In this document: positions 6,061 to 8,226 of the stretch, piece by piece
Layout: each line of letters opens with the position of its first letter
Numbering within the stretch: position 1 is the stretch's first letter
Origin: Anaerolineaceae bacterium
GTDB lineage: Bacteria > Chloroflexota > Anaerolineae > JAAYZQ01
Direction of reading: 5' to 3'
Length of the DNA: 8,226 bases
Assembly (NCBI GenBank): GCA_012514775.1
Contig: JAAYZQ010000199.1
Coordinates: 1-8,226 of the forward strand
Made by a program: the position numbers and the translations under genes
The notes under the pieces: model-generated
What the model was told of the DNA's origin: nothing
What the model saw: the letters and a program-made list of their open reading frames with translations, nothing else
Database searches by the model: none

Positions 6061-6938
6061 TGGAAGGAAGCATTGCCCTACGCGTTGCCGACAAGGTCCA
6101 GGCCCGCGCCAGGCGGCGGAAAACGCTGCACACCTGGCTGTGGTACACCGTACTCCTGTTGATCAGCGTGGTGACGGTGGTCCCTTTCCTATGGATCCTG
6201 GTGACCTCGTTCAAGGGTCCCATGGACCAGATCGTGTCGGTGCCGCCGCAGCTCATCCCCCGCGACCCGACGTTCGCCAACTATGTCCGGGTCTGGAACC
6301 AACTGCCGGTCGACCGGTTCTTTCTCAATAGCGTTCTTGTGGCGGTGTGCACCGTGGGATTGAACGTTCTGGTCTGTTCGCTGGCGGCCTATCCGCTGGC
6401 CAAGATGGAATTCCGGGGGCGCGACGCGATCTTTTACCTGCTCCTGGCGACCATCATCGTGCCGGTGCAGCTCACCTACATCCCGAGCTTTGTCCTGGCC
6501 GTCAAGGTGTTCAAGTACTATGACACGCTGCGGGCCGTCATCCTGCCGAACCTGGCGAGCGCCTTTAACATCTTCTTACTGCGGCAGGCATTCAGGGCCG
6601 TGCCCAACGATCTCATGGACGCGGGGCGCATCGATGGCGCCAGCGAGCTGCGGATCTGGTGGGGGATCGTGCTTCCGGTCGTCCGTCCCTCGCTGGCCAC
6701 CGTGGCCATCTTTACCTTTGTCAATTCGTGGAACGATTTCTTCTGGCCGTCGCTGATGTTGCACACGCGCGAGCGAATGACCCTGCCCGTGGGGCTCATG
6801 GCGCTACAGGGGATGTTCACCTCCGACTTTCGCGGCATCGCCGCGGGCGTCACAATGGTGGTCATCCCCATCCTGATCTTTTTCATCGCCCTCCAGCGGC
6901 ACTTTATCGAAGGCCTCACGGGGGCGGTCAAGGGCTAG
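6060..6938 (+). CDS. Sugar ABC transporter permease, MalG/UgpE-like
   Basis: Predicted 292-residue second permease. Hydrophobic segments lie at about 27-50, 88-112, 124-148, 158-176, 206-225 and 262-280. The EAA loop reads DLMDAGRIDGASELRIWWGI (184-203), followed by VLPVVRPSL, a good match to MalG-type subunits. SWNDFFWPSLML (223-234) is a further hallmark of this subfamily. The ATG at 6060 shares its A with the upstream TGA, and AGAGG at 6048-6052 sits seven bases before it. The frame is open upstream into the first permease gene, but starts there would lack family similarity. The N-terminus is basic (RARRRK, 16-21), fitting a cytoplasmic side. Its last 11 bases overlap the 3' end of the convergent GH20 gene. 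Confidence 0.95.
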   Translation: MEGSIALRVADKVQARARRRKTLHTWLWYTVLLLISVVTVVPFLWILVTSFKGPMDQIVSVPPQLIPRDPTFANYVRVWNQLPVDRFFLNSVLVAVCTVGLNVLVCSLAAYPLAKMEFRGRDAIFYLLLATIIVPVQLTYIPSFVLAVKVFKYYDTLRAVILPNLASAFNIFLLRQAFRAVPNDLMDAGRIDGASELRIWWGIVLPVVRPSLATVAIFTFVNSWNDFFWPSLMLHTRERMTLPVGLMALQGMFTSDFRGIAAGVTMVVIPILIFFIALQRHFIEGLTGAVKG

Positions 6939-8226
6939 GCCAGGGCACCGCCGGCGACCGGTAGTAGCGCCGGTCCATGGCGTCCAGGCGCGGCCCGTGG
7001 GCCGCCAGGCGCAGTCGGTACTCCTCCCAGCTCCGGCCCTCCGCCGGCGACCAACCGATCTCGGCAATGCCGAGCAGCCGCGGCAGGGCCATCGTCTCCA
7101 CGTCGGCCCGGCTGCACAGCGTCTCGGACCACAGCAGCGCCTCCACGCCGAGCAGGTCTCCCTCGCCGACCCCGGGAAGCTCCTGCGCCGGGTCCCAGGT
7201 GTAGGCGTGGGGCACCGGCACGTGCCCCGCCCACTCCAGGCCCAGGGGCGTCGAGGCATCGTACTTCATGTCCAGGTAGGCCCGCGTTGCCGGCCCCATG
7301 ATGACCTTCACCCCCGGCGGCAAGGGCCGGCCCAGGCCGCCGGGCACCCAGTGCAGGACCGCCGCGCCGGGCAGCAGCCGGGCCCGGGCAATTTCCTCCC
7401 AGCCCACCAGCCGCTTGCCGTGACCACGCACCATGGCCTGTACCCGCTCGATGAAGGCCCGATAGTCATCCGGATCGGTGACGAGGGCCTCGTCGCCCCC
7501 GATGTGCAGGTAGGGCCCCGGGGTCAGCGCGGCCACCTCGCGCAGCACGTCGTCGACGAACCGGTAGGTGATCTCCCTGTCGAGGCACAGGGTCGTGTGG
7601 CCCACGCCGATACCGGTGTACACCGGCGGCGCCACGCCGTCGCCGTTCAGCTCGGGAACCGACGCCAGGGCGGCGCCGGTGTGCCCCGGCATATCGACCT
7701 CGGGCACGACGGTCACGTAGCGCTCCCTGGCATAGGCGACGATGGAGGCGAACTCGGCCTGGGTGTAAAAGCCGCCCGGCCCCCCGCCCACGGACGTGCT
7801 CCCGCCGACCTCGGTCAGGGCGGGCCACGACCGGATCTCCAGGCGCCAGCCCTGGTCATCGGCGAGGTGCAGGTGCAGGCGGTTCATCTTGTAGGCCGCA
7901 ATGAGGTCGACGAGGTGCTTGACGTCGTCCACCCCGAAAAAGTGGCGGGCCACGTCGAGCATGAAACCCCGCCACGGGAAGCGCGGACGGTCGCGGACCG
8001 TCACCGCCGGGATGGGCAGCGGCCCCGGCTGGCGCTCCGGCCGCGGCACGCCGGCGGGTAGCATCTGGCGCAGGGTCTGGATGCCCCAGAAGATCCCGGC
8101 GGGGCAAGGGGCCGCGATCCTGACGTACTCGGGCGTGACGGCCAGCTCGTATCCCTCCTCGCCCAACGCCGCGTCGCTCCCCGACGTCGCCAGGATCAGG
8201 TCGCCGGCCGAGGTGGGCCGGCCCAC
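6928..8226 (-). CDS. GH20 beta-N-acetylhexosaminidase (partial, N-terminus beyond window)
   Basis: The visible 432 residues are the end of a GH20b domain plus a full (beta/alpha)8 GH20 catalytic domain that removes terminal GlcNAc or GalNAc by substrate-assisted catalysis. Numbering from the window edge: Arg86 in FPWRGFMLDVARHFF, HLHLADDQGW (118-127), PEVDMPGHT (175-183, His182), and HIGGDE (241-246) with the catalytic pair Asp245-Glu246 (codons 7489-7494). Then come Trp275, Trp293, Tyr317/Asp319 in YLDMKYD, and Trp366/Glu368 in LLWSET. These match the known active-site set of Streptomyces and Serratia GH20 enzymes, so activity is expected. A GTG codon falls exactly at the edge (8224-8226), but the GH20b domain appears to begin earlier, so the gene is treated as truncated. 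A signal peptide therefore cannot be judged, and location (exported or cytoplasmic) is unknown. The gene points toward the transporter operon and probably has its own promoter. Confidence 0.93.
   Translation of the reverse strand: MGRPTSAGDLILATSGSDAALGEEGYELAVTPEYVRIAAPCPAGIFWGIQTLRQMLPAGVPRPERQPGPLPIPAVTVRDRPRFPWRGFMLDVARHFFGVDDVKHLVDLIAAYKMNRLHLHLADDQGWRLEIRSWPALTEVGGSTSVGGGPGGFYTQAEFASIVAYARERYVTVVPEVDMPGHTGAALASVPELNGDGVAPPVYTGIGVGHTTLCLDREITYRFVDDVLREVAALTPGPYLHIGGDEALVTDPDDYRAFIERVQAMVRGHGKRLVGWEEIARARLLPGAAVLHWVPGGLGRPLPPGVKVIMGPATRAYLDMKYDASTPLGLEWAGHVPVPHAYTWDPAQELPGVGEGDLLGVEALLWSETLCSRADVETMALPRLLGIAEIGWSPAEGRSWEEYRLRLAAHGPRLDAMDRRYYRSPAVPWPSP

Noticed and set aside
6997..8061. 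Plus-strand open frame (354 codons) opposite the GH20 gene
   Set aside because: It is rich in Arg, Gly, His and Pro without motifs, while the minus strand encodes the full GH20 active site.

Overview
This GC-rich window holds five complete genes and one partial gene. All read as parts of a carbohydrate-use locus, most probably for N-acetylated sugars. The likely host is a member of the Chloroflexota, perhaps Anaerolineae or Caldilineae. The main clue is the lipoprotein's linker of repeated V-x-V-K-E-T units ending in a TPTP stretch, a style I know mainly from Chloroflexota solute-binding lipoproteins. This assignment is inferred from protein style and composition, not from a database match.

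Left region (4-3460, + strand): a ROK-family transcriptional regulator, a ROK-like/actin-fold putative sugar kinase with an extra N-terminal domain, and a PIG-L/LmbE-family zinc deacetylase. The three genes are joined by 4-base stop/start overlaps (ATGA at 1224-1227, GTGA at 2612-2615), so they are almost certainly one translationally coupled operon.

Middle region (3461-6938, + strand): a gap of about 224 bp with small inverted repeats, an orphan consensus Shine-Dalgarno sequence and tiny leader ORFs. A CUT1-type sugar ABC transporter follows: a lipoprotein solute-binding protein, then two MalF/MalG-like permeases. A perfect 13-bp hairpin separates the binding-protein gene from the first permease gene. 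No ATPase gene is present, so the transporter probably uses a shared ATPase encoded elsewhere.

Right region (6928-8226, - strand): the C-terminal 432 residues of a glycoside hydrolase family 20 beta-N-acetylhexosaminidase with a full set of catalytic residues. It converges on the second permease gene, and their 3' ends overlap by 11 bp.

Working model (inference): GH20 releases GlcNAc or related sugars, or trims chito-oligosaccharides or glycans. The ABC transporter imports mono- or oligosaccharides, the PIG-L enzyme removes N-acetyl groups, the ROK-like protein phosphorylates the sugar, and the ROK regulator senses it. The combination recalls the archaeal chitin route, in which a PIG-L-family diacetylchitobiose deacetylase acts. 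I saw no RNA genes, CRISPR array, insertion sequence or phage genes. I did not identify a clearly novel system. The most interesting items are the deacetylase/kinase pair and the leader region of the transporter.
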